From JAXMBN01 sp046349875 (GTDB lineage Bacteria; Planctomycetota; Planctomycetia; Pirellulales; Pirellulaceae), in the NCBI GenBank assembly GCA_046349875.1, contig JAXMBN010000013.1, forward strand, positions 1-64,000: 64,000 nucleotides of DNA, read 5' to 3'. Position 1 is the stretch's first letter. The number at the start of each line of letters is the position of its first letter. This document shows, in pieces, positions 24,478 through 33,335 of this stretch. The position numbers and the translations under genes are program-made. The notes beneath the pieces are model-generated. The model was given only the letters and a program-made list of their open reading frames with translations, did not search any database and had not been told where the DNA came from.

Positions 24478-26070
24478 TCAACGTGAAAGACCTTTCGGGG
24501 ACGGAACGTCGCCTATAGGTCGCACACAAACGACCTGGACACCGCCAAAGTCCTTTAATTCGACTTGGTTTTGACTCTTAGACTTCAGGCTCGGTACGAT
24601 TCGTTGGACGGTGGGTCGTGTTGCACGGATGAGAATCCATCGCGTGCGCCTCGTTACCGAAGGCCACTTCTCTTTCCAATCCCCAAGATAGTTTGCCATG
24701 ACTTCGATCGGCTTGGGCTCTTGAATGTGCTCGTCGAGTCGATAGATGCCTCGAACAGCAAAAGATAGATAGTCGGGATGTTGCCACGTTGGAAACGGTT
24801 CGCGAGACGTTTCGATCAACATAGGAGCAAGATAGATGCGGTCTTCTTGCTCTGCATTTTCTCGAATCCAATCCACGGCTTCTGCCCAACCTTCCCAGCG
24901 CTGGATTCCTGTCCATTCTCCGCGTTCCCATCGTTCCCATTCGCGGGTATGCCATACCATTGCGGCTACGATCAATAGGCCCGAGATTGCCATCCATCGA
25001 ACATGATTCATGCGAGCCATTAAACAACCCGATAGCAACCAGATCGCCCAGTGACCAATGATCAGATAACGCGCATGCATCAATGGAATCCAATGCAGTG
25101 CCGTCAGACTCCATGCTGCGATCATGGGAACCAGACCAAGCCACAAGAGCCCCCAATGGATGCTCGATCCTTGCAGCTTAGGGAACCAATGCCGTGCCCA
25201 CCACGATTGCAAGAGCAGGATGGCCAATGGAATGCCGATCCAATAATGAATCGGGTGCATTCCCAATAGATACGTTAAATCTGCATTACCCGCAAAGCTC
25301 TCCCATTGTCGGCGATGCTGAAACAATTCGGATGCAAACCCTAGCAAGGGCAACCAAGAAAGAATCAGTACCAACAGCTCGCTACAACGGTACAGCAAGG
25401 TCCGCTTGATCCATCGCGATTCTCTTGTTCGATCATTCCGTAGCCAAATGTTCCAAAGCGCGATGGCCAACCAACTTGCCATCACGACCAATCCCGTCGT
25501 GGGATGCACCCAAACTAAACCGCTTGCAGCGAGCACCCAGGGCCAGTGGAAGGCATCGAGGCGTTTGAAGGATCGCTCCATCGCCAACAACAAACAGGAT
25601 GCCAAAAACAATGCCAAGCCATAGGGTCTCGCTTCGGTGGAATAAAACCAATGCACCCAATCCAAACAGGCGCAAAGCGTCAGGCTACTCACCAATACCA
25701 CGCGTTGGCTCAACGAAGAGGACTGCGGCATCGAAGCCAGCAATCGCGAGAAACTCAAAAACATGGCACCCCACCAAGCAACCATCGATAACGTGCGAAG
25801 GCTAACTTCGGAGGGAGCCGTGCCGAAGTGCAGGAGTTTGAGAAGTGCAAAATAGCCTATCGTCTGATTGCCCGATTGAGCCCGAGAAATCAATTCCTTC
25901 CAAGGCCCAGCGACAACCCAACTGGTATGGAGTTCATCGATCCACAAAGAGTCGCCCACCAAGAAGCATCCTGGCATGACGATCAGCGACGCTGCTATTC
26001 CTGCCAGAATCCAATGGGCACTTCTCGAAGAGGCAAGCGTCACTTTTTGTTCTGGCACCGGCTCGATCAC
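24478..26070 (-). CDS. Polytopic membrane glycosyltransferase (GT-C type)
   Basis: 530 residues with about ten or eleven hydrophobic segments and a short soluble C-terminus. The first outside loop carries GDSLWIDELHTSWVV, with the acidic Asp-Glu pair at the usual site of GT-C glycosyltransferases (ArnT/PMT/GT39 type, using polyprenyl-phosphate sugars). Later features are WVHPTTGLVVMASWLAIALW and EQEDRIYLAPMLIE. It probably moves a sugar from a lipid carrier to an acceptor outside the cytoplasmic membrane; donor and acceptor are unknown. Its start overlaps the ispH stop by 4 bases, so it is co-transcribed with a gene for the isoprenoid precursors of such carriers. Confidence 0.75.
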   Translation of the reverse strand: MIEPVPEQKVTLASSRSAHWILAGIAASLIVMPGCFLVGDSLWIDELHTSWVVAGPWKELISRAQSGNQTIGYFALLKLLHFGTAPSEVSLRTLSMVAWWGAMFLSFSRLLASMPQSSSLSQRVVLVSSLTLCACLDWVHWFYSTEARPYGLALFLASCLLLAMERSFKRLDAFHWPWVLAASGLVWVHPTTGLVVMASWLAIALWNIWLRNDRTRESRWIKRTLLYRCSELLVLILSWLPLLGFASELFQHRRQWESFAGNADLTYLLGMHPIHYWIGIPLAILLLQSWWARHWFPKLQGSSIHWGLLWLGLVPMIAAWSLTALHWIPLMHARYLIIGHWAIWLLSGCLMARMNHVRWMAISGLLIVAAMVWHTREWERWERGEWTGIQRWEGWAEAVDWIRENAEQEDRIYLAPMLIETSREPFPTWQHPDYLSFAVRGIYRLDEHIQEPKPIEVMANYLGDWKEKWPSVTRRTRWILIRATRPTVQRIVPSLKSKSQNQVELKDFGGVQVVCVRPIGDVPSPKGLSR

Positions 26071-27017
26071 AAGGGACTAGCCTGATTCTTGGCAATCGTT
26101 CGCAATGCTTTTGGTAGCGGAAAGTGCACTTCTTCTTTGCGAATCGTTTCTTCTCGCATGCTCGCTTGGAACTCTGCTTGCAACCATTCGATCGTGCTTT
26201 GTACAACCGATTCGGGTGCGCTCGCGCCTGCGGTGATCAACACGCAATCATTCGGCGAGAACCACTCGCGGTGCAAGTCTTGTGGTCCATCGACCAAATA
26301 GGCTTTACGTCCCGACTCGTCACCAAGTTCCCGCAATCGTTGCGAGTTACTACTATTCTGACTTCCGAGAACGAGCACAACATTGGCTTGCGAAGCCAGG
26401 ATTCGAACGGCTTCTTGGCGATTTTGAGTGGCATAGCAAATATCTTCCTTGGGTGGACCTTCAATCCAAGGAAATCGTTCCTTCAATCGCTGAATGATGC
26501 GATTGGCATCATCCACGCTCAAGGTTGTTTGGGTCAAATAGGCCAACTTCGTTCCTACAGCATATTCAAGGCGATCGACATCCTCGCAATCTTCAACCAA
26601 AACGATCGCTTCGGGCGCTTCTCCCATCGTGCCAATGACTTCGTCGTGCCCTTCATGTCCGATGAGCACGATTGTGTAATGTGCTTTTGCAAATTTGATC
26701 GCTTCCAAATGCACCTTCGTAACGAGCGGGCAAGTGGCATCGATGGCAAATAATTTGCGACGCGTCGCATGCTCCCGAATTTCAGGTGAAACACCATGTG
26801 CCGAAAACAGAACGGTCGATCCTTCGGGGATCTCATCCAAACTATTGACGAACACCGCACCTTGATCGCGAAAGGTGCGCACCACGTATTGGTTGTGGAC
26901 GATCTCGTGGTAAACGTAGATCGGGGGCCCAAAATGCTTGATGGCGAGTTCAAGACTACTCACCGCCATATTCACCCCGGCACAAAACCCTCGAGGTGAG
27001 GCCAACAGAATTTCCAT
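26067..27017 (-). CDS. ispH: 4-hydroxy-3-methylbut-2-enyl diphosphate reductase
   Basis: IspH is the last enzyme of the MEP pathway and makes IPP and DMAPP using a [4Fe-4S] cluster. The 316-residue protein keeps the three cluster cysteines: Cys12 in PRGFCAGVNMA, Cys96 in IDATCPLVTKVH and Cys194 in EDICYATQNRQ. Substrate contacts are also kept: HEIVHN, SAHGVSPE, GHEGHDEVIGT, and GSQNSSNSQRL (the SxN type motif). Divergent from hpnCD, with about 120 bp between, so precursor and squalene synthesis genes share one intergenic control region. Confidence 0.95.
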   Translation of the reverse strand: MEILLASPRGFCAGVNMAVSSLELAIKHFGPPIYVYHEIVHNQYVVRTFRDQGAVFVNSLDEIPEGSTVLFSAHGVSPEIREHATRRKLFAIDATCPLVTKVHLEAIKFAKAHYTIVLIGHEGHDEVIGTMGEAPEAIVLVEDCEDVDRLEYAVGTKLAYLTQTTLSVDDANRIIQRLKERFPWIEGPPKEDICYATQNRQEAVRILASQANVVLVLGSQNSSNSQRLRELGDESGRKAYLVDGPQDLHREWFSPNDCVLITAGASAPESVVQSTIEWLQAEFQASMREETIRKEEVHFPLPKALRTIAKNQASPL

Positions 27018-27136
27018 GGAAACAACGGCGATGGAATCGCCCCTCCAAATGCCCTAGGAGTCGCAAGGACTGGTCAACACGTTATGATATCCCGAGGCCA
27101 ACTGATCCACTAGCCTTTCTCGTTTTCACCTTGTTT

Positions 27137-29086
27137 ATGACCGCATCGGACCATGCCCCCATCACCTCGCGATCTGCTTTTCATCGCGAATTGCAGCTTT
27201 GGGGACCGGAACGGACTCAAACGACCGATGCGAAAATTCCGAGCCTTGCGGAGGCGCAGCACTATTGTCGGCAACTAGCCCAATCGCACTACGAGAACTT
27301 CTCGGTCGTTAGTTGGTTTGTACCACCGAGTCTCCGGCAAGATCTCTATACCATTTATGCCTACTGCCGTTGGTCCGACGATTTGGCCGACGAACTCGAT
27401 TCGCCTTCAACGAGCACGAGACTCTTGGAGTGGTGGAAACAAGAGTTACGGTCATGTGGTTCAGGCGAACCCATGCATCCCGTGATGGTGGCTCTTCGCG
27501 ATACTCTGCAACGACATCAACTCGAGCTAGCTCCCTTTGAAGACTTGCTTAGCGCATTCCTTCAAGACCAACACAAACTTCGCTACGAGAATGACCTGGA
27601 GCTATTCGATTATTGCCGGCGAAGTGCCAATCCTGTCGGAAGAATACTTTTACAGCTTGCTGGTGTTCGCGATGCGTCCTGTCTCTATTGGAGTGATTGC
27701 ATCTGCACGGGCCTTCAAGTGGCGAACTTTTGTCAGGACATTGCTAACGATGCGGCTCGCGGTCGCATCTATTGGCCTCGCGATCGGTGGAATGCCTTTG
27801 GACTCGACGAGAAAGATCTTCTCGATCCCAAATCAACTTCCCTCAAGCAACTCGCTCTTTCCTCTTGGGTACACGATGCTCGAGCCATGCTTGAACTTGG
27901 CAGGCCGCTGGCGACATTCGTTCCCAAGTGGCTCCAGCGCGATGTCCAATTGTTCCTAGGTGGCGGCCTTCAAATCCTCGACAACATCGCGAGACAGCAC
28001 TACGACGTATGGTCTCGTCGCATCGAAGTTACCAAACTCCAAAAGGTTGGTCTCATAGCGAGGCAATTCATTTCCTTCCATCGATCTTCATACCGTGCGA
28101 TGCACTCAGAGATTCTCTCAGAGGAAGTCGATTCGGACTCGGCCCGACTCCATGAGTCACACACATTTGCTAAAGAGATCTGTCGTAACAGTGGAAGCAG
28201 TTTTTATCGCACCTTCGACATGCTTCGCCCCGAGAAAGCGGATGCCATGATGGCGTTGTATGCATACGCTCGATTGATCGATGACGTCGTTGATGCCGAG
28301 CTTCCATCCGATCCATCCCTTCACCCCCGTTGGCGTGACGAGCGAAGAAGGACGCTTGAAGATTGGCGAACTTGGATTCTTCAATTACAGAATCCGCTCG
28401 TGCAAGACTGCGCGACGCTTGCCGGTGTTTCGGTACCGCAGCGAGCACAATTGCACCCAACACTTCAAATGGCTCAAGCGAAGTTCAACATTCCAACCGA
28501 TTGGCTCTTAGGTGTGATCGATGGATCGCTTCAAGACCTCGAGCCTCATTTGCAGTTTGAAGACGACGATGCTCTTCGCCAATACTGTTATCGCGTTGCT
28601 TCCACGATCGGATTGAGTTGCCTAGCCATCTGGCGCGGCAATCGGCCTGAGCTGCACTCAGCCGCGATCGAATGTGGCATGGCCTTTCAGATCACGAATA
28701 TCCTGCGAGACCTTCGCGAGGATGCTCAGCGAGGACGGATCTACTTGCCCTGTTCCAACATGCAAGCCCATCACATCGATCGAGAGCGATGGCTACAACT
28801 TCAACCGACGGGTTCATGGAAAGAGCTAGTCCAGGTATACATCGATCGCGCGAAGAGATCATTCGAGCAAGGATGGGAAATTCATCAAGCCTTGGAATCG
28901 GATAGCCAACGCATGTTCAGCCTCATGTGGCACACCTATCGACAACTGTTGAATCAGGTCGAACGGAATCTCGATCAGCTATGGAGCAAACGACTGCGAC
29001 TTTCGGCATTGCAAAAGTCGCAACTCGCGGCTCGTCATTTTTTTTCGCCTTGGTATCTCGTATCGCGTGCTCCCCATCATGAATAA
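27137..29086 (+). CDS. Fused HpnC-HpnD: presqualene diphosphate / hydroxysqualene synthase
   Basis: Start at ATG 27137 (MTASDHAPITSRSAFHRELQ), 649 residues; an upstream in-frame extension to 26996 is unlikely. It is twice the size of a squalene/phytoene synthase. The first domain (about 35-290) has YAYCRWSDDLADE (aspartates at 81-86) and NFCQDIANDAARGRIYWP (201-205), resembling HpnC. The second (about 340-640) has YAYARLIDDVVDA (near 382) and NILRDLREDAQRGRIYLP (525-529), resembling HpnD. HpnD converts two FPP to presqualene diphosphate and HpnC turns that into hydroxysqualene. All four Asp-rich motifs are intact, so both halves should be active. The downstream gene is HpnE, overlapping by 8 bases. 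Confidence 0.85.
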   Translation: MTASDHAPITSRSAFHRELQLWGPERTQTTDAKIPSLAEAQHYCRQLAQSHYENFSVVSWFVPPSLRQDLYTIYAYCRWSDDLADELDSPSTSTRLLEWWKQELRSCGSGEPMHPVMVALRDTLQRHQLELAPFEDLLSAFLQDQHKLRYENDLELFDYCRRSANPVGRILLQLAGVRDASCLYWSDCICTGLQVANFCQDIANDAARGRIYWPRDRWNAFGLDEKDLLDPKSTSLKQLALSSWVHDARAMLELGRPLATFVPKWLQRDVQLFLGGGLQILDNIARQHYDVWSRRIEVTKLQKVGLIARQFISFHRSSYRAMHSEILSEEVDSDSARLHESHTFAKEICRNSGSSFYRTFDMLRPEKADAMMALYAYARLIDDVVDAELPSDPSLHPRWRDERRRTLEDWRTWILQLQNPLVQDCATLAGVSVPQRAQLHPTLQMAQAKFNIPTDWLLGVIDGSLQDLEPHLQFEDDDALRQYCYRVASTIGLSCLAIWRGNRPELHSAAIECGMAFQITNILRDLREDAQRGRIYLPCSNMQAHHIDRERWLQLQPTGSWKELVQVYIDRAKRSFEQGWEIHQALESDSQRMFSLMWHTYRQLLNQVERNLDQLWSKRLRLSALQKSQLAARHFFSPWYLVSRAPHHE

Positions 29087-30440
29087 TCACGCCTCCGAAG
29101 TACCATTCGATACGATTGTGATCGGAGGCGGTTTGGCGGGAATCGCTACCTCGCTACGGCTCGCAGACCGCGGACAGCGGGTGGCGTTGGTGGAAGCCCG
29201 AAGGCATCTCGGTGGTCGCGTCGGATCGTACTGGGATGCGAGTTCGCAACAGTGGGTGGATTTCTGCCAGCACGTCGGCATGCGATGCTGTCGCGAGCTT
29301 CAGTGGTGGATCGCACGACTTCACCAAGGCAACGATTGGGATGCGCAATCGACTCTTCACTTTTATGATGCCGCAGGCAAACACATTCCGGCGAGTGGTT
29401 GGTATCTTCCCGCTCCTCTTCACTTGAGTGGTCTCTTGGTGCGATGGCCCAACCTTTCATGGAAAGAGAAGTGGCGGATCGCTCGCGGCATGCTTGCTCT
29501 TATGCAACTGCGTGACTCCCAACGCAATGAATGGGAAGAGCTTCCCGCTTTAGAGTGGCTTCAAGGCCATCACCAAACACCGCAAACGATTTCGCAATTT
29601 TGGGCAACCATCCTTGTGAGCGCACTAGGTGAGCAAATGAACCGCGTCCAACTTGGACCGGCACACAAGGTTTTGATCGATGGATTTTTAGCCGAGCGGA
29701 CAGCTTACCATTTGCTCATTCCAAAGCGACCTTTGACAGAGCTCATGGGTCAATCGAGCGAATCCGCTCTCCTCGACTCAGGTGTATCGGTTCGAAAGAG
29801 TTGTCAGGGCAAAGTTTATTGGGAAGAAGATCGTGTGGTGGGTGTTCGCCTCGACGATGATTGCCTACTTCGAAGCGACCGTGTGGTGGTTGCAGTCCCT
29901 TGGCACGCTGTGAGTCGTACGTTTGGAAACGCTCCAAACATTTTTCAGGAAGAAGTATCACAACGAACAGCTTCCATGGAATCGGCTCCCATCACGGGGA
30001 TCCATACCTGGTGGGATACGGCCTGGCTTCCTTCTCCGCACGCCATCTTGATGGATCGGTTTTGTCATTGGGTCTTTCCAGGACCGCAATCGGCCGAGCG
30101 AACTTCCTCGGAAGGTCATTATTATCAAGTCGTCATCAGCGGCTCGAGGCACCTTCCCAAAGGGGATTCGCAGTCGACGATCGATCAGATGCAATCCGAT
30201 CTGAACGAATTGTTCCCCAGTTGCTGCCAAAGCCGCTTGCTTCGAGCCAAAGTCGTCACGGACCCCAACGCCGTATTCTCTGTGGCACCTGGCCATCAAC
30301 AGGCCCGGATGCGTCACGATCGATTTGCATCTCAGGGTTTGTTTCTCGCGGGTGATTGGATCGCCACCGGTTGGCCCGCCACGATGGAAAGCGCCTTGCT
30401 CTCTTCAAAACTTGTTGCAACAAGTATTTTGAATTCTTAA
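29079..30440 (+). CDS. hpnE: Hydroxysqualene dehydroxylase (HpnE-like FAD oxidoreductase)
   Basis: About 453 residues from ATG 29079 (GTG 29067 is a possible alternative). FAD-binding N-terminus DTIVIGGGLAGIATSLRLAD, the second motif VEARRHLGGRVGSY, and the C-terminal FLAGDWIATGWPATMESALL typical of phytoene-desaturase-like amine oxidases. In the HpnCDE route it removes the hydroxyl of hydroxysqualene to yield squalene. The overlap with hpnCD and the gene order support this role over a carotenoid desaturase. The squalene could feed hopanoids, sterols or C30 carotenoids; no cyclase is in the window. Confidence 0.88.
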   Translation: MNNHASEVPFDTIVIGGGLAGIATSLRLADRGQRVALVEARRHLGGRVGSYWDASSQQWVDFCQHVGMRCCRELQWWIARLHQGNDWDAQSTLHFYDAAGKHIPASGWYLPAPLHLSGLLVRWPNLSWKEKWRIARGMLALMQLRDSQRNEWEELPALEWLQGHHQTPQTISQFWATILVSALGEQMNRVQLGPAHKVLIDGFLAERTAYHLLIPKRPLTELMGQSSESALLDSGVSVRKSCQGKVYWEEDRVVGVRLDDDCLLRSDRVVVAVPWHAVSRTFGNAPNIFQEEVSQRTASMESAPITGIHTWWDTAWLPSPHAILMDRFCHWVFPGPQSAERTSSEGHYYQVVISGSRHLPKGDSQSTIDQMQSDLNELFPSCCQSRLLRAKVVTDPNAVFSVAPGHQQARMRHDRFASQGLFLAGDWIATGWPATMESALLSSKLVATSILNS

Positions 30441-30627
30441 GCAACTCAGCGTTCGAGCTTTGCTGGGCCCAATGAAGGCGATTTGTCACTCATGGACCAT
30501 TCTATTGGGGTATTCCAGGTCCGATGGTAACGATGGTGACGATCGCAACAGCGCCAGAGTCTCCAGAATTGGAAAAGCTCACTCATTCCCTTCCTTTTTC
30601 CTTCAGAACGGTAACCTAGCTTTACTG

Positions 30628-30678
30628 GTGTTACGGCAGAGGAGCATTTGCTGCTTCCGCTGCCTTACCGTAATCACT
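30628..30678 (+). promoter_or_regulatory. Imperfect long hairpin upstream of the 30703 gene
   Basis: GTGTTACGGCAG (left arm) can pair with CTGCC-TTA-CCGTAATCAC (right arm, 30659-30678), and inside it GGAGCA pairs with TGCTTC. The structure lies 25 bp before the ATG at 30703. It lacks a T-tract, so a leader element seems likelier than a terminator. Predicted by eye. Confidence 0.35.
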
Positions 30679-30702
30679 GGTCTTGAATTGAAAGCTGATC
30701 CG

Positions 30703-31389
30703 ATGGGTTCCGTCCCCAACAAAACTGTTCCATCCTCGACACCCATGCCTTCGAGCAAAGTGAACTCGAGCTTTGAGACACTTTCCAACGAAGAGCTGGA
30801 AGCCCATTTGGGTGTTTTTCGCTACGGCGCTTTCGATTTGACCGATGCGGTACGTCCTTCCTACGATCTCAAAATCGTTCCGCGACAAGGCTTTCGTCAC
30901 GATGCCTATGTCGATCCTAAGAGCAAAACCCGCATTCCTGTATTGATGGCAGCGGCCAGCCGCGAACGTCTTTTTGAACTTTTTATCGACTTGATTGCTC
31001 CGCTGGGAGAATCGGTCGATGTGGTTCTCGAGACCAGTCATCATGGTGCGAGCGATGGGCATCAAGATCTCTACCGCGAACACATCGATATGCCTGTCTT
31101 GCAAAGCGTTCTCTACGATTTTGAAGATATGCTTCTCAATGATGGTTGCACGGGTATCGCTGTCCTCAACCCAGGCAAGAAGCAAGAAATCCAATTCGAT
31201 GAGCACAAAATGCTTATCGTCTATGGTTCTCCGCTAGAAGCATTTGAAAAGATCCTCATCGAACACGACGTCTATCCCGATAAGGATATTCGTTTCATCA
31301 CGGAAGCGGAGCATGTTCATTCGAGCAGCGATACTTACTTCCGTCAGTTCGACCAGCTCGCCATGCGATTGGGTATCGACACGATCTAA
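30703..31389 (+). CDS. Conserved-looking hypothetical cytoplasmic protein
   Basis: Start chosen at 30703, MGSVPNKTVPSSTPMPSSKV (228 residues); the longer open frame upstream has a leader-like, non-coding composition. Mature sequence is acidic and balanced, with HLGVFRYGAFDLTDAVRPSY, VLETSHHGASDGHQDLYREH and VYGSPLEAFEKILIEHDVYP. No membrane or signal segment. I think it is a planctomycete-wide family, but I cannot name a function. The His-His and Asp-rich middle could bind metal; that is inference. It converges with the pilin-like operon, overlapping by 4 bases at the 3' end. Confidence 0.7.
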   Translation: MGSVPNKTVPSSTPMPSSKVNSSFETLSNEELEAHLGVFRYGAFDLTDAVRPSYDLKIVPRQGFRHDAYVDPKSKTRIPVLMAAASRERLFELFIDLIAPLGESVDVVLETSHHGASDGHQDLYREHIDMPVLQSVLYDFEDMLLNDGCTGIAVLNPGKKQEIQFDEHKMLIVYGSPLEAFEKILIEHDVYPDKDIRFITEAEHVHSSSDTYFRQFDQLAMRLGIDTI

Positions 31390-31940
31390 GCCTCTTCTAG
31401 TGATTTCTCTATTTCGTTCTCGGAAGAATCCAAGCTCAACTGCGATTGGATTCTCCAGCGAGCGAAGAGAATGGCGAAGACGATGAGCATCAAAGAGCCT
31501 AGTGTCGTGAGCAGCGTGATCTTCCACTGCGAATCTGCAGGAGAGGTCGCGAGGGCTCCTGCGGACGATCCCACCAGGATGCCGGCAATCGTTCGCAACA
31601 AACACTGAACGGCTGATAGTCGCCCCACGAGCGCGACCAAGAGCGACACGACCGCGCCAAAAACCGCCAATCCTACGATGAGTCCCCAAACTCCTGCCAT
31701 GGGGATGGTCGGATCGGGACCATGAATGGCCAACTCCCGCAAGACAACGCTGGCCATCGCACCCAATAGAAGCAATATAAACAGGCTATCTATCGACGTC
31801 CCATGATAGACCTCTTCGCGTTGAATCAACTGCGCCCGGAGATCGTTCGTCTTCGATGAAATCCTTCCATCGGGGATCGGTCGATCCGGCTTGTCGTCGA
31901 GATAGACATAACGATCTAGAAATGGTGGTTCAGTTGTCAT
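31386..31940 (-). CDS. Small polytopic membrane protein at the end of the pilin-like operon
   Basis: 184 residues starting MTTEPPFLDRYVYLDDKPDR. Four hydrophobic segments at about 49-68, 80-104, 108-130 and 140-160, and a charged C-terminus SENEIEKSLEEA. Its start is two bases from the stop of the DUF1559 gene, so it belongs to the same transcript. No family recognised; it may be an accessory membrane subunit of the pilus-like system or merely a passenger. Confidence 0.7.
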   Translation of the reverse strand: MTTEPPFLDRYVYLDDKPDRPIPDGRISSKTNDLRAQLIQREEVYHGTSIDSLFILLLLGAMASVVLRELAIHGPDPTIPMAGVWGLIVGLAVFGAVVSLLVALVGRLSAVQCLLRTIAGILVGSSAGALATSPADSQWKITLLTTLGSLMLIVFAILFARWRIQSQLSLDSSENEIEKSLEEA

Positions 31941-31941
31941 C

Positions 31942-32925
31942 TCAGTCCGCCATCGGAACGAGAGGCATGCCGTCGAGACGACTGGCGCATTGCTGAAGGA
32001 CCACTCTGTCTACCGTCACTGGCAGAAAACGCACGGCCCCATCCGCAAAGGAAACGTTGAGACCTGCGTTGTGCGCACTGGCCATGCCCCCCACTTCCAA
32101 TACGGTGCTCGGAAAGCCTGCATAGTCTTCAAGGTAGCCCGTTTTTTGATACACAAACATCTCTTCTTGACTCGTATCCAAAGTCAAGTTACTAGGTGCA
32201 AAGCTACTGCTATCGTCTCCAATTGAAATTGAGATCGAGCCCGCATTGAAGCGGCTCTGATGAAACAATATCGATCCCGTATTCCGCAAACTGGAACGCG
32301 TACCTGACATCCACCCCAGATCAATTCCGAGGGGCATTTTCTCCGCTATCAACAAAGTAGTGCTAAGTCCATCCGGTACATCCAAGATGCGAAGACGGCT
32401 GTTGAGAAAGAGCATACCATCATTGGTTGTGTCGATGGGTGCCTCTTGGGAATGGTGAACTCCTGCATAACACGATGTGCTCGTAAAGCTACTTGGGCAA
32501 CTCAAAATGGGTGGCAAAGCTTGCCTCGCTTTGGTGTTCTTAGGATCATAAACACCTACCGAATAGTCGATCGCTCGATAGAGATTGGGAAGATCCAAGT
32601 AGGGAGTCACCGCTCCGATCCAGTTGTGATGGTAACCGAAGGGAACGTTACGGATCGGTCCTTTCGATCCAACCACTCCCGCGGGAAACCTTCCGAACGA
32701 TGATTCGTAAGCGTGCACGCTCAATGCAATCTGGCTCATGTTGCGTTGACAATTGAGCCTTCGGGCCGTTTCTCGAGCCTGCTGTACTGCGGGGAGTAAT
32801 AGCCCCACGAGAATCCCGATGATAGCGAGCACCACCAATAGCTCCACAAGCGTGAAGCCAGGTCGACCGAGTGGCCTTCTTTCGAGACGACCTAATATTG
32901 AAGGAGCCTTCTTCGTTTGTTTCAT
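31942..32925 (-). CDS. DUF1559 prepilin-like protein in pilin-like operon
   Basis: 327 residues from ATG 32925 (MKQTKKAPSILGRLERRPLG). It carries the class III prepilin signal RPGFTLVELLVVLAIIGILV, with Gly before Phe as cleavage site and Glu at +5, then LLPAVQQARETARRLNCQRN, the standard DUF1559 N-terminus. The C-terminal domain contains NVSFADGAVRFLPVTVD, the usual DUF1559 ending. Its start overlaps the stop of the GspK/PilX-like gene (ATGA), tying it firmly to the GspF-pseudopilin operon. By analogy it would be the major pseudopilin, exported and processed by a prepilin peptidase encoded elsewhere. That role is inferred. Confidence 0.88.
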   Translation of the reverse strand: MKQTKKAPSILGRLERRPLGRPGFTLVELLVVLAIIGILVGLLLPAVQQARETARRLNCQRNMSQIALSVHAYESSFGRFPAGVVGSKGPIRNVPFGYHHNWIGAVTPYLDLPNLYRAIDYSVGVYDPKNTKARQALPPILSCPSSFTSTSCYAGVHHSQEAPIDTTNDGMLFLNSRLRILDVPDGLSTTLLIAEKMPLGIDLGWMSGTRSSLRNTGSILFHQSRFNAGSISISIGDDSSSFAPSNLTLDTSQEEMFVYQKTGYLEDYAGFPSTVLEVGGMASAHNAGLNVSFADGAVRFLPVTVDRVVLQQCASRLDGMPLVPMAD

Positions 32926-33335
32926 GATGGAACCTTGTAGATTCTCTCTTGAACGATTTGTTTCGTTTCTTGATTGATTAGTTGAATACGTACCACTTGA
33001 ACAGGATCTGAAGGATCTGCATTTTCCCACTGCGATTGGAGGACCCAGGAGGTATTGGGAGATCCTCCACCTAGCTCGAGATTTTGGATGGACCAAGTGA
33101 TCATCGCGCCCTTCGATTCGTTTTGCCCAAGGAGCAGTTGGCGTTCGAGCGCGGACTGCATCACATTGTCGATTTGCAACTTGGTCCAATGGATCTGGCT
33201 TCGCTGCTTCGAGGCCATGAGCCTTCGCATACCCGTTGCCCCAAAAGCTGTCACGAGCAGTGTGAATGCGATGACAATCACGATGGCAGAACCCGATCTT
33301 GATCGCCGATTTCGTCGAACGCTATTTGGCTTCAT
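32922..33335 (-). CDS. Minor pseudopilin-like protein (GspK/PilX-like N-terminus)
   Basis: 137 residues from MKPNSVRRNRRSRSGSAIVI (the longer frame to 33419 lies inside the upstream gene). After a very basic head comes SGSAIVIVIAFTLLVTAFG, an N-terminal helix like that of GspK/PilX, which lack the usual Phe-Thr-Leu-Ile-Glu; Glu5 is absent. The rest is mixed, with LQIDNVMQSALERQLLLGQN. Overlaps the upstream J-like gene by 14 bases and the DUF1559 gene by 4. Probably a minor component starting pseudopilus assembly. Confidence 0.65.
   Translation of the reverse strand: MKPNSVRRNRRSRSGSAIVIVIAFTLLVTAFGATGMRRLMASKQRSQIHWTKLQIDNVMQSALERQLLLGQNESKGAMITWSIQNLELGGGSPNTSWVLQSQWENADPSDPVQVVRIQLINQETKQIVQERIYKVPS

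Noticed and set aside
30460..30702. N-terminal extension of the gene at 30703
   Set aside because: The 81 extra codons include Cys/Arg-rich, non-protein-like stretches and cover the hairpin leader; ATG 30703 fits better.
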